Shown: piece by piece, positions 42,022-50,110 of the stretch
Layout of the letters: each line of letters opens with the position of its first letter
Position numbering within the stretch: position 1 is the first letter of the stretch
Source of the DNA: Deltaproteobacteria bacterium
GTDB lineage: Bacteria > Myxococcota_A > Polyangia > Haliangiales > SHYZ01
Length of the DNA stretch: 63,642 nucleotides
NCBI GenBank assembly: GCA_016210055.1
Contig: JACQUZ010000145.1
Span: 1-63,642 of the forward strand
Direction of reading: 5' to 3'
The notes under the pieces: generated by a model
What the model saw: the letters and a program-made list of their open reading frames with translations, nothing else
Databases searched by the model: none
Told to the model about the DNA's origin: nothing
Position numbers and translations under genes: made by a program

Positions 42022-43301
42022 TTGCGCACTTGCCCATCGCCATGGACGACGAACTTGGTGGTCGTGAGCTCCTTGGCCCCCATGGGGCCAAATGCGTGAA
42101 TCTTGCTCGTTGAGATGCCGATTTCAGCGCCGAGCCCGAGCTCGCCGCCATCGGCGAAACGGGTCGAGGCGTTCACGAGAACCGTGGAACTTCCCACCTC
42201 ATCGAGGAAACGTTGTGCGGCCCCGTAGTCGCGAGTCACGATGGCCTCGGTGTGCTGCGAGCCATGCTCCTCGATATGGCGCATGGCCACCGTGAGAGAC
42301 GGGACGACGCGCATGGCTACCTTGAGATCCAGGAATTCGGTCCCAAAGTCCAAAGGGGTGGCAGGGACCACCCGAGCACCTCCAAGGGCGCACGTGGCCT
42401 CATCGCCTCGGATTTCGACCCCCTTGGCCGTGAGGTGAGCCACGACCCGCGGGATGAACTCCCTGGCGATCCCTTCGTGGACGAGGATCGTCTCGCATGC
42501 GTTGCACACCCCCGGGCGCGACACCTTCGCGTTGTCGCAGATGTCGATCGCCATGTCGATGTCGGCGCTGGCGTCCACGAACACGTGGCAGACCCCCTTG
42601 TAGTGCTTGATGACCGGGATCCGGGAGTGCTCGCTGACAAAGCGTATGAGGCCCTCGCCGCCGCGGGGAATGACGAGATCGATCTCCTCCTCCCGCCGAA
42701 GGAGGGCCAATATCGCCTCCCGATCGGTCATGGGCACCACCTGGCACGCCGCTCGCGGAAGCCCGGCGTCGTCGAGCGCCCCGCAGGCCGCCTCTCCAAG
42801 GGCACGGTTCGTGTGGATGGCCTCAGAGCCGCCGCGCAAGATCGCGGCGTTTCCCGAGCGGAGGCAGAGCGCGAAGGCGTCGGTCGTGACGTTCGGGCGC
42901 GACTCGTACACGATGGCGATCACGCCGAGGGGGATGCGCATCTTGCCCACGAGTAGCCCATTTGGCCGGCGGCGCATCTCCTCGATTTCGCCGATCGGAT
43001 CGGGCAACCCTGCCACTTCCTCCAAGGCGCCGGCAAGCCCACGGAGTCGCTTCTCATCGAGAACCAGGCGGTCGATCATGGCAGGGGAGAGGCCGTGCGC
43101 CCGCGCGGCTTCCACGTCCCTCCGGTTGGCGTCGAGGATCGCCGAAGCGCTTGCTAGGACTCGGGCCGCAGCTCCTCGGATGGCCTGCTCCCGTACCCTT
43201 GCCGGTGCTTTGGCCACCACGCGGGAAGCGACCCGAGCGCCCTCAGCCAAGCGCGTGATCTCTTGCTCGATTTCCGACCCGGTCAACGCCTGCTCGCCCA
43301 C
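42018..43301 (-). CDS. proA: Gamma-glutamyl phosphate reductase
   Basis: ProA, second enzyme of proline synthesis, reducing glutamyl 5-phosphate to the semialdehyde. Motifs are VYESRPNVTTDA, LRGGSEAIHTN, the catalytic Cys in SRPGVCNACETILVH and the C-terminal GLGAEIGISTSKIHAFGPMG. The GTG at 43301 gives 427 aa, the normal size; an upstream in-frame extension to 43370 overlaps proB and is not family-like. It follows proB by 31 bases, as expected for enzymes that pass an unstable intermediate. Confidence 0.96.
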   Translation of the reverse strand: MGEQALTGSEIEQEITRLAEGARVASRVVAKAPARVREQAIRGAAARVLASASAILDANRRDVEAARAHGLSPAMIDRLVLDEKRLRGLAGALEEVAGLPDPIGEIEEMRRRPNGLLVGKMRIPLGVIAIVYESRPNVTTDAFALCLRSGNAAILRGGSEAIHTNRALGEAACGALDDAGLPRAACQVVPMTDREAILALLRREEEIDLVIPRGGEGLIRFVSEHSRIPVIKHYKGVCHVFVDASADIDMAIDICDNAKVSRPGVCNACETILVHEGIAREFIPRVVAHLTAKGVEIRGDEATCALGGARVVPATPLDFGTEFLDLKVAMRVVPSLTVAMRHIEEHGSQHTEAIVTRDYGAAQRFLDEVGSSTVLVNASTRFADGGELGLGAEIGISTSKIHAFGPMGAKELTTTKFVVHGDGQVRK

Positions 43302-43332
43302 GCTCAATCCAAATCCCCTGATCCTATGATGC

Positions 43333-44442
43333 CTACAAAAGGACGAGGTCATCACGGTGGATGACCTCATCTAGATATTTATAGCCCAAAACCTGCTCAA
43401 TGTCCGTCGAGCGCTTCCCCCGGATGCGGTCGATCTCGTCCGACCCGTAGCGGGCGAGCCCCCGGGCAAACTCCACCCCATCGCCCCCGACCACTGAAAT
43501 CGCCTCACCCATGGAGAAGCTGCCGCGGACTTCGATGATACCCGACGGCAAAAGGCTTTTTCCGTGCTCGGCCAACGCCTTGCGTGCGCCCTCGTCCACA
43601 ATCACCGCACCCGATGGACGCTGTGCAAAAGCAATCCAATGCTTGCGGCTTGCCAATTTCGCCGAGGTCGGGACGAAGAGGGTCCCAAGGTCGCCGCCTT
43701 CGAGGATTTCCCTGACCACGCCCGGCTTCCCGCCCGGCGCCACCACGGTAGGGACTCCACTTCGCGCAGCAATCTTTGCGGCTTGCACCTTGGATGCCAT
43801 CCCGCCAGTGCCCACGCCTCCCTGGGCGGCCCCGCCGGCCACCGGGAACGCCTCGCGGTCAATGTCGACGACCAGCGGGATGCGCTTGCCTCCTGCCCGT
43901 GGATCTGCATCGTGCAGGCCGTCTACATCCGTAAGCAGGATCAATGCGTCGGCGGAGACCAGGTTGCACGCGAGCGCCGCGAGACGGTCGTTGTCCCCAA
44001 ACTTGATTTCCTCGACTGCCACGGTGTCGTTCTCGTTAATAATGGGCACGGCTCCGAATTCGTGCAACGCGCGCAGGGCGTGCCGCGCAGACAAGAACCG
44101 TTCCCGCTCGGCGACGTCGTCGTGGGTGAGGAGTACCTGTCCCACCGGAATACCGTGGGCGCCAAAGGCGCGCTCCCAGTTCTGCATGAGCTGCCCTTGA
44201 CCGACCGCAGCCGTCGCCTGGAGCCGTGGCAACTCGTCAGGCCTCTTGGCAAGACCCATGACGCGCATGCCCAAGGCGATGGCACCCGAGCTCACCACCG
44301 TGGCCTCGAGACCTCGCTCCTTGCGGAGCGCGGCGATCTCGTCGGCGATCGCTGCCGGGCGTCCGACCGGGCTTTCCCGAAGGAGCCTGCTTCCAATCTT
44401 GACCACCACGCGCCGAGCCTTGGAAAGGTATTGAGATCTCAT
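43333..44442 (-). CDS. proB: Glutamate 5-kinase with PUA domain
   Basis: ProB, first enzyme of proline synthesis (369 aa). The amino-acid kinase domain has VVVKIGSRLL, VVSSGAIALGM, NENDTVAVEEIKFGDND and LLTDVDGLHDADPR. A C-terminal PUA domain (about 275-369, ending HRDDLVLL) is present, as in the E. coli type that is feedback-inhibited by proline. The start overlaps the upstream unknown gene by four bases. A longer open frame to 44685 is an artefact of that overlap. Confidence 0.96.
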   Translation of the reverse strand: MRSQYLSKARRVVVKIGSRLLRESPVGRPAAIADEIAALRKERGLEATVVSSGAIALGMRVMGLAKRPDELPRLQATAAVGQGQLMQNWERAFGAHGIPVGQVLLTHDDVAERERFLSARHALRALHEFGAVPIINENDTVAVEEIKFGDNDRLAALACNLVSADALILLTDVDGLHDADPRAGGKRIPLVVDIDREAFPVAGGAAQGGVGTGGMASKVQAAKIAARSGVPTVVAPGGKPGVVREILEGGDLGTLFVPTSAKLASRKHWIAFAQRPSGAVIVDEGARKALAEHGKSLLPSGIIEVRGSFSMGEAISVVGGDGVEFARGLARYGSDEIDRIRGKRSTDIEQVLGYKYLDEVIHRDDLVLL

Positions 44443-45212
44443 GGCTTGCGCCCCAACGTCCGCTCGAAGCGATCCACGAGAATGGACACGTACAGATCGC
44501 CCGCATGGGCGAGCTCCGCGATCGTCGCCCGCGTGGCCCGGGTGAGGAACCCCTGCGGCTCGGTTTCGGCCCGGGTGAGGGCAGAATCGACGACCTCCTC
44601 GGCGGCCGCCTCGTCCCCCCTCTCGATCAAGCGTCTCACCGTGCCGCCGGTCGCCGCGTCGAGCACCTCGAATGGGGCGCGCCACAGGGCGCGTGCGGCC
44701 ATGGCGAGCCCGCGACGAAACACCCGAGAGAGGAACCTGGCTGGCGTTCCTGCGATGGCTCGGTCGATGGCATCGCGAAGCTCGCTTCCACTGGCCTCGG
44801 TAAGGCCTGGACCGACATGGATGCGCGTGCAGTAGTGATCGAAGAGCGTGCCCACGGCAAAGGTGCGGGTCACGACCACGCCGCGCTGGGCCACGGCCAA
44901 GAAGACCACGGCCTTGCGCCAGGCTCGCTTGAGGAGCATTCCCACGGTAGACGCGCGAGCCAGTGCACGTACCTTTGGCGGAGGCTCCTTCCCATCGGCG
45001 AGGACCCGTAGCGCCGCGTCGTCGAGATCGACGCGCCGTGACTCGGCGAGGTGGCGAATCATGCTGCGGCGCACCGCCGATTCGAGCCAGTGGTCGAGGG
45101 CGGGAACTGGGACCAATCCGATGAGACCGGTGGCCAGCGCGCGTCCGACGATGAACCCGCGGTGCTGGGCCAGGTGGTCGTTTCGCGGCGCCAGGTCACG
45201 TGAGGCGGTCAT
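44439..45212 (-). CDS. Hypothetical protein
   Basis: A 257-aa protein of unknown function, rich in Ala, Arg and Leu. The only hydrophobic stretch is IVGRALATGLIGLVPVPALD (about 21-40), whose GLIGLVPVPALD pattern resembles membrane hairpins of GTPase-associated DUF697-like proteins. The remainder is predicted helical with no catalytic motif. It is coupled by ATGA overlaps to both the lipoprotein upstream and proB downstream, so it is a real gene, but nothing links it to proline synthesis. Confidence 0.75.
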   Translation of the reverse strand: MTASRDLAPRNDHLAQHRGFIVGRALATGLIGLVPVPALDHWLESAVRRSMIRHLAESRRVDLDDAALRVLADGKEPPPKVRALARASTVGMLLKRAWRKAVVFLAVAQRGVVVTRTFAVGTLFDHYCTRIHVGPGLTEASGSELRDAIDRAIAGTPARFLSRVFRRGLAMAARALWRAPFEVLDAATGGTVRRLIERGDEAAAEEVVDSALTRAETEPQGFLTRATRATIAELAHAGDLYVSILVDRFERTLGRKP

Positions 45213-46156
45213 CGGGCCTCCTTGGGAAGCGGGCCCTTGGGCGCTGGGGGGGCGATCCCCTCCAACAGCTTTTGCCTATCCTCGAACTCGCGCGAGCGGA
45301 GCGGCGTGGAGATGGAGCCTGCTTCTGCCGGGAACGCCACGGAGACCTCGGATCCCAAGTCAGTGATCTTGTGGGTGGACGCCAGGGACATTTCAAAGTG
45401 GCGACCGTCACGGGTGAAAGAGACCGTGCTCGCCAGCTCACCCGCAAGGATGGCGCCGCTGATCTCGTCGAGGACAACCTCTCCGACCAAGCTCTTGACG
45501 ACGAGTGTTCGCCTCCACTCCTCAGGCGCCTGGGAGAGATCGGGCTTGGAAGCCAAGGAGAGGGCGATCTTGCGTCCGTTTCGGCCGGCATGCCCCACGC
45601 GTCCCAAATCGCGCAGCGAGGCCGCATGCTCTACGAGCTCCAAGTCCGCGCCGAGCGTGTCGTGAATCTCGCTGAGCAGCTTGCCGGGTTCCGCATCGGA
45701 GGACTTGGGGCGGCGATGGAACTTCCCGTAGCGCGGGCGGACCCAAACAGTACCGGGCTCCGCCGCGTAGAACACCTCGCGACCGTAGCCCCTGGAGTTC
45801 TGGTAGATCGCATGGAAATCGGCCGAGCGAGCCAGGTCGATGCTGGTCTCCTCGTCGAGCGACTCGACCTCCTTGCCTCCTTCGGTCACCCTGATCTTGT
45901 GCGTTCCACGGAATCTTAGGGTAACGAGCTTGGCCGACGTGGCGTCGAAGGGCTTGGTGACGATGCGGAGAAGCTCCTTACGATCCCGTGCCGCGCGCGC
46001 CACGTCAGTGCCCGGGTCCATGTCTCCCTGGGACTGGCTCGGGGATCCACCGACGTGGCTGCCTTCGCAGCAAGGCAGGGCGAGGATGCAAAGGGCTAGC
46101 ACTACCGCGTTCAGCACCAATGGTTCATAGCTTCCCCGCGCGCGGCCGTCAATCAT
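45209..46156 (-). CDS. Lipoprotein of unknown function
   Basis: A 315-aa lipoprotein: ATG at 46156, signal with VVLALCILALPC, then a Ser/Gly/Gln tether. The mature part is strand-rich (KLVTLRFRGTHKIRVTE, GREVFYAAEPGTVWVRPR, HFEMSLASTHKITDLGS), compatible with a LolA/LppX-like lipid-binding or barrel-like fold, but no family is recognised. It is the promoter-proximal gene of the minus-strand run ending at 35491 and is divergent from the prepilin peptidase across 51 bases. Confidence 0.75.
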   Translation of the reverse strand: MIDGRARGSYEPLVLNAVVLALCILALPCCEGSHVGGSPSQSQGDMDPGTDVARAARDRKELLRIVTKPFDATSAKLVTLRFRGTHKIRVTEGGKEVESLDEETSIDLARSADFHAIYQNSRGYGREVFYAAEPGTVWVRPRYGKFHRRPKSSDAEPGKLLSEIHDTLGADLELVEHAASLRDLGRVGHAGRNGRKIALSLASKPDLSQAPEEWRRTLVVKSLVGEVVLDEISGAILAGELASTVSFTRDGRHFEMSLASTHKITDLGSEVSVAFPAEAGSISTPLRSREFEDRQKLLEGIAPPAPKGPLPKEAR

Positions 46157-46207
46157 GCGGACAGCTTCAGAATTGGCACTCCTTGTCACTCGCGGTACCT
46201 TGTACCC

Positions 46208-47083
46208 ATGTTCTCCGAGGAGGTCTTGGACGCGCTGTCCCGGACGCCTGCCCTGTACGGGGCGGCGCTCGTCCTTGGGGCGCTCCTCGGGAGTTTTGCC
46301 AGCGTCTGCGTCTACCGCATTCCTAAGGGCAAGTCGATCGTCTCGCCGCCGTCTCACTGCTATGGATGCAACCGGCCGATCCGGTGGTTCGACAATGTCC
46401 CGATCCTCTCATACCTCCTCCTCGGCGGAAAATGTCGCTCGTGCGGCGCGAGGTACTCACCACGTTATCTCCTCGTCGAGGTGGGGCTGGCGCTTCTCTC
46501 CTTGGCCACGTACCACTTCTGCGTGGAGCTCCTCCACCCGTTCGATCCCACGCCGCTCAAGCTGGCGCGATTTGCGGTGTACCTCCTGTTCGAGCTTTGC
46601 CTGGTGGTGATTGCCCTCATCGACTTGGACCACATGCGGATCCCGGATCGCATTACCTATCCGGCGATCCCTTTCTTCTTCGGCGTGGGCCTCCTCCTCC
46701 GGGACAGGCCTTGGACCGATGGCCTCATTGGGATCGCGGTCGGCTACGGGGTCGTCCGGCTGATCTCCGACGGCTATTACTTCCTTACCCGCCGCGAGGG
46801 GCTGGGCTACGGCGACGGGAAGTTGCTCGCGATAGTCGGCGGTCTCCTGGGCTGGCGCGCGGTCGTCATGAGCCTGTTCGGCGGATCCCTTTTCGGCAGC
46901 GTGATTGGAATTGCCGTCGTGGCGTGGAGACGCCGGAAGAGAACAGGTGACGATGCCGAGCAGCCATCCTTGCGCCACGTTGAGCTCCCCTTTGGCCCTT
47001 TTTTGGTCCTGGCGGCCCTCATGTACTTGTTCCTCCAGGACACTCTTTCCGTGGCGTTGCGCGCCTTCATTCCGGTGATTTGA
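46208..47083 (+). CDS. pilD: Prepilin peptidase / N-methyltransferase
   Basis: A 291-aa type IV prepilin peptidase that cleaves and N-methylates pilins and type II secretion pseudopilins at the inner membrane. The methylase half has the two CxxC pairs (Cys51/54, Cys76/79) and the peptidase half the catalytic aspartates Asp139/Asp141 (IDLDHMRIPD) and Asp203 in GLGYGDGK. About eight membrane helices are present. No pilin or secretion genes are adjacent; the PilZ gene follows 66 bases downstream. The symbol is given for the family; it may serve pili, secretion or both. Confidence 0.95.
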   Translation: MFSEEVLDALSRTPALYGAALVLGALLGSFASVCVYRIPKGKSIVSPPSHCYGCNRPIRWFDNVPILSYLLLGGKCRSCGARYSPRYLLVEVGLALLSLATYHFCVELLHPFDPTPLKLARFAVYLLFELCLVVIALIDLDHMRIPDRITYPAIPFFFGVGLLLRDRPWTDGLIGIAVGYGVVRLISDGYYFLTRREGLGYGDGKLLAIVGGLLGWRAVVMSLFGGSLFGSVIGIAVVAWRRRKRTGDDAEQPSLRHVELPFGPFLVLAALMYLFLQDTLSVALRAFIPVI

Positions 47084-47149
47084 GCTTATCCTTGACCACC
47101 TAATCCGGGCCCCGGTAAGAATGAGAGGGATCCTTTACGAGGAGATCCA

Positions 47150-47863
47150 ATGAAGATTCTCTATGCCCCCTTCACGGACGCCGAGGACTTCTTGGCACGT
47201 CTTGACGTGGGTGAGGATGCAGGCCTCGGAAGGCTTACGGTGACGACGCGCGCGCGTTATCCAGCCGGGGAGGCCGTGGTCCTGGAAATCGGATTTCGTG
47301 GACTCCCAAACCGAGTGCTCGTGAGGACTTCCTGCATCGGGAGTCCGAGCGAGGGCGTTTCCTCGGCAGCAGCGGAAACGGGCGCCGACGTGGGAGAACA
47401 TCCTGGCTCGGACGCCATTTTCGAGGTCAGTCCAGGCGAAGAGCACAAGCGGGACTTCCTCGTGGCGATTGCGGCGGGTCGGGCCAAGGCCACGTGGAAG
47501 CGGAAAAACCGCCGTTTCCCGATCCGCTTGCCTGCGCGCTTCGTGGCTGAAGGGCAGGATGTACCACTCCGTGGGGACGCCGAAACGGAGGACATCGGCG
47601 GGGGTGGGGTGTTCCTGAAAACCCCGCGCTCCCTGCCGGAAGGCTCCCGGGTGACGATCGTGCTCGATCCCTGCGACGGCTCGGCAGAGATGGAGTTCGC
47701 TGGGCGAGTGGTCTACTCGCGAAAGGAAGACGGGGCATCCGGACTCGGGGTTCAATTCGACCGCTTGAACAACGACGACATGCAGCGCCTGCGCAGGTTG
47801 ATTCGGGGCGTGAAGGTCCAGGGAAAAGTCATTGAATGGGAAGATGCTTCACGCCTCGTGTGA
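47150..47863 (+). CDS. PilZ domain protein
   Basis: A 237-aa protein with a degenerate first half and a PilZ domain at about 115-225. The arginine motif is KNRRFPIRLPARF (RxxxR present). The second box reads TEDIGGGGVFLKT, with Gly where Ser is usual in (D/N)xSxxG. Cyclic-di-GMP binding is plausible. The spaced arrangement resembles the other two-part PilZ protein at 3 kb. It precedes the Hsp70/J-domain cluster, from which it is separated by a 115-base spacer holding hairpin element copy B. Confidence 0.85.
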   Translation: MKILYAPFTDAEDFLARLDVGEDAGLGRLTVTTRARYPAGEAVVLEIGFRGLPNRVLVRTSCIGSPSEGVSSAAAETGADVGEHPGSDAIFEVSPGEEHKRDFLVAIAAGRAKATWKRKNRRFPIRLPARFVAEGQDVPLRGDAETEDIGGGGVFLKTPRSLPEGSRVTIVLDPCDGSAEMEFAGRVVYSRKEDGASGLGVQFDRLNNDDMQRLRRLIRGVKVQGKVIEWEDASRLV

Positions 47864-47891
47864 GACTCTGCGAATTGAGCACTCCTTAGGT

Positions 47892-47933
47892 GGAGCTTTC
47901 CGAGCTTCTGCTGCCCACCGACGATAGTCGGTG
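47892..47933 (+). repeat. Conserved hairpin element, copy B
   Basis: GGAGCTTTC (47892-47900), GAGCTT, GCTGCCC (47910-47916), then a stem CACCGAC/GTCGGTG around loop GATA (47923-47926). It matches copy A at 21805-21844 (opposite strand) in the flank and loop, with three compensated pair changes in the stem. It lies between a PilZ gene and an Hsp70 gene, 46 bases before the GTG of the latter, and points toward it. No T-run follows. Confidence 0.6.
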
Positions 47934-47978
47934 AAAGTCTTGAACCTACCTCCTTGGGCTTGATAAACTTCGCAAGGC

Positions 47979-49568
47979 GTGGAGCCTGTGATTGGCATCG
48001 ACCTCGGCACGACCAACTCGGTCGTGGCGACGGTCCGAAACAACCGTGTCGAGGTCATTCCCGACCCGCAAGGGCATAGGCTTCACCCGTCGGTCGTGGC
48101 CTTTGTCCCCAACGGTGACATCTTGGTCGGGCACGCAGGGCGGGCACGAAGGCACATCGATCCACAGAACACGATCTACTCGGCCAAGCGCCTGATTGGA
48201 CAATCGATCCGAAATCCCATTGTCCAGCTCGCCCTGGGTGCCTTGCCCTACCGTGTCGAGGAAGGGCCCAACGAGCAGGCGCTCGTGTCGGTGCGCGGGC
48301 GTAACTACGCGATCCCAGAGATCTCGGCCTACGTGCTCATGCACCTCAAGCAGTGCGCTGAGAAGCACCTGGGCAGCACGGTATCCAAGGCGGTCATCAC
48401 GGTTCCTGCCAACTTCACGGATTCCCAGAGGCAGGCCACCAAGCATGCGGGCGAGCTCGCGGGTCTCAAGGTGCTCCGGATTCTCAATGAACCGACTGCC
48501 GCTGCGCTGGCCTATGGTTTTGGCAAGGCGCTCGATGCCCGGGTGGCGATCTACGACCTTGGGGGCGGTACCTTCGATGTGACCGTGTTGCAGATTCGCG
48601 ACAAGATCTTCGAGGTCCTGGCGACGGGGGGAGATTCCTTCCTCGGCGGTGACGATTTCGATCGCACCCTGGTCGACGAACTTGCTGCACGGTTCCTCGA
48701 GCAAAACCGAATTGACCTGCGCGCACACCCCGACGGGTTCGCCAAGCTGACCATCGCCGCCGAGCAGATCAAGTGCCAGCTTTCGAAAGAGACCAGCGTC
48801 GCCGGGACGATTCACGACCTCGCCATCGGCGAGAGTGGCACGCCCCTGTCCTTGGAATTCGAGCTCGCCCGTGCCCGGTACGAGGCGATGGTCTCGCCCT
48901 TTGTCGAGCGCTCGCTGCTCGCGTGCGAGGAGGTGCTCACCGCGGCGAACCTCTCGGCAGACGTCCTCACCGACCTCATCTTGGTCGGTGGTTCGACGCG
49001 CACCCCCATGATCCGGCGCCGCATCGTAGAGCATTTCGTGCGGGAACCCCAGACACGCATCAACCCCGACGAAACGGTCGCCTATGGCGCCGCCCTGCAG
49101 GCCGCGGCGCTCACCGCGGGCGCGCACAATCCGGCGGAGTTCTATTCCCTCCTTCTCGACGTAGCGCCGCGCACCCTGGGAATCGCCGTCGCCGGGGGAT
49201 ACGCTGAGCCCATCGTCGAGAAGAACATGCCCATCCCCATCGAGCGGACGCGATCGTTCGTCACTTCGCACGACAACCAGACCACGGTGAATATCCAGGT
49301 GTGCCAAGGGGAATCGCGCCGGTTCGCGGAGAATGAGCTCTTGGGCACCTTGACCCTGGACGGAATCCCCGCCAGGTCGCGCGGTGAGGCGGAGATCGAG
49401 GTCACGTTCGTCATCGATACCGACGGAATCCTCAACGTGCGGGCCCGGGACGTTACGACGAGCATGGCCACGTCGGCGCGTATTCAGGTGCTTGGCGCGC
49501 CCGAGCCAGCAGAAAACGCCCAGGTTCAAAAGCCAGGGAGCGCCCAGCTCCCAGCGGCGAGGGCGTAG
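47979..49568 (+). CDS. Hsp70 (DnaK-like) chaperone without lid domain
   Basis: A 529-aa Hsp70. The ATPase domain (about 1-380) has IGIDLGTTNSVVATV, NEPTAAALAYG, YDLGGGTFDVTVL and LVGGSTRTPMIRRR, so nucleotide binding is intact. A substrate-binding beta domain follows to about residue 510 (VDIDGILNV-like FVIDTDGILNVRARD), but the C-terminal helical lid of about 100 residues and the EEVD-type end are absent. This is a specialised paralogue rather than the housekeeping DnaK. The start is GTG. It abuts the J-domain gene with no spacer, fitting a dedicated chaperone pair. Confidence 0.92.
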   Translation: MEPVIGIDLGTTNSVVATVRNNRVEVIPDPQGHRLHPSVVAFVPNGDILVGHAGRARRHIDPQNTIYSAKRLIGQSIRNPIVQLALGALPYRVEEGPNEQALVSVRGRNYAIPEISAYVLMHLKQCAEKHLGSTVSKAVITVPANFTDSQRQATKHAGELAGLKVLRILNEPTAAALAYGFGKALDARVAIYDLGGGTFDVTVLQIRDKIFEVLATGGDSFLGGDDFDRTLVDELAARFLEQNRIDLRAHPDGFAKLTIAAEQIKCQLSKETSVAGTIHDLAIGESGTPLSLEFELARARYEAMVSPFVERSLLACEEVLTAANLSADVLTDLILVGGSTRTPMIRRRIVEHFVREPQTRINPDETVAYGAALQAAALTAGAHNPAEFYSLLLDVAPRTLGIAVAGGYAEPIVEKNMPIPIERTRSFVTSHDNQTTVNIQVCQGESRRFAENELLGTLTLDGIPARSRGEAEIEVTFVIDTDGILNVRARDVTTSMATSARIQVLGAPEPAENAQVQKPGSAQLPAARA

Positions 49569-50108
49569 ATGTCGCATCTTTCCGAAGAGGGAGCCCGCGC
49601 CGCCATTCGGGCGTGGATCGACCAGCAGTTCCAGGAGCTCGGCCGCTCGTCCTATTACCACCTTCTGGGCGTCCCGCGCGACGCCACCGAGATTGCGCTT
49701 CGCGATGCATACTACCGCCTCGTGGCGCGGCTTCATCCCGACCTCTTCGTGGACACGCTCGATAAAGAGACGCGTCTCAAGCTCGTGTCCATCTACTCAC
49801 GAGTGGTCGAAGCATACCGGGTGCTCTCCCATGGGCGTCGTCGCGAGCAGTACGATCGCCTGGTCACCCAGGGGAAGCTCCGTTGGTCCACCGAGGAGGA
49901 GCGATCGCCGCCTCGGGATTCGGAGAGCAGCGTGGCCAACCCGAATGCCAAGCGCCTGTTCAAGCTCGCGCGTTCCGCTCTCGTGGCAGGTGACGCCAAG
50001 TCGGCGGTCATGAACTTGAAGCTCGCGCTGAGCGTGGAGCCACAAAACGCGTTCTTAAGAGAGGAGCTGGCCAAGGCCGAAGCGCTCCTCAAGCCGCAGG
50101 GAGGCTAG
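49569..50108 (+). CDS. Short J-domain protein
   Basis: A 179-aa co-chaperone. The J domain (about 28-95) contains YYHLLGVPRDATEIALRDAY and the essential HPD in VARLHPDLF. It lacks the Gly/Phe, zinc and C-terminal client domains of DnaJ. Instead it has a TPR-like helical pair (RLFKLARSALVAGDAKSAVM and LKLALSVEPQNAFLREE). The ATG follows the Hsp70 stop directly, so the two are coupled; it should stimulate that Hsp70's ATPase and bring it to partners bound by the helical tail. Confidence 0.92.
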   Translation: MSHLSEEGARAAIRAWIDQQFQELGRSSYYHLLGVPRDATEIALRDAYYRLVARLHPDLFVDTLDKETRLKLVSIYSRVVEAYRVLSHGRRREQYDRLVTQGKLRWSTEEERSPPRDSESSVANPNAKRLFKLARSALVAGDAKSAVMNLKLALSVEPQNAFLREELAKAEALLKPQGG

Positions 50109-50110
50109 AC

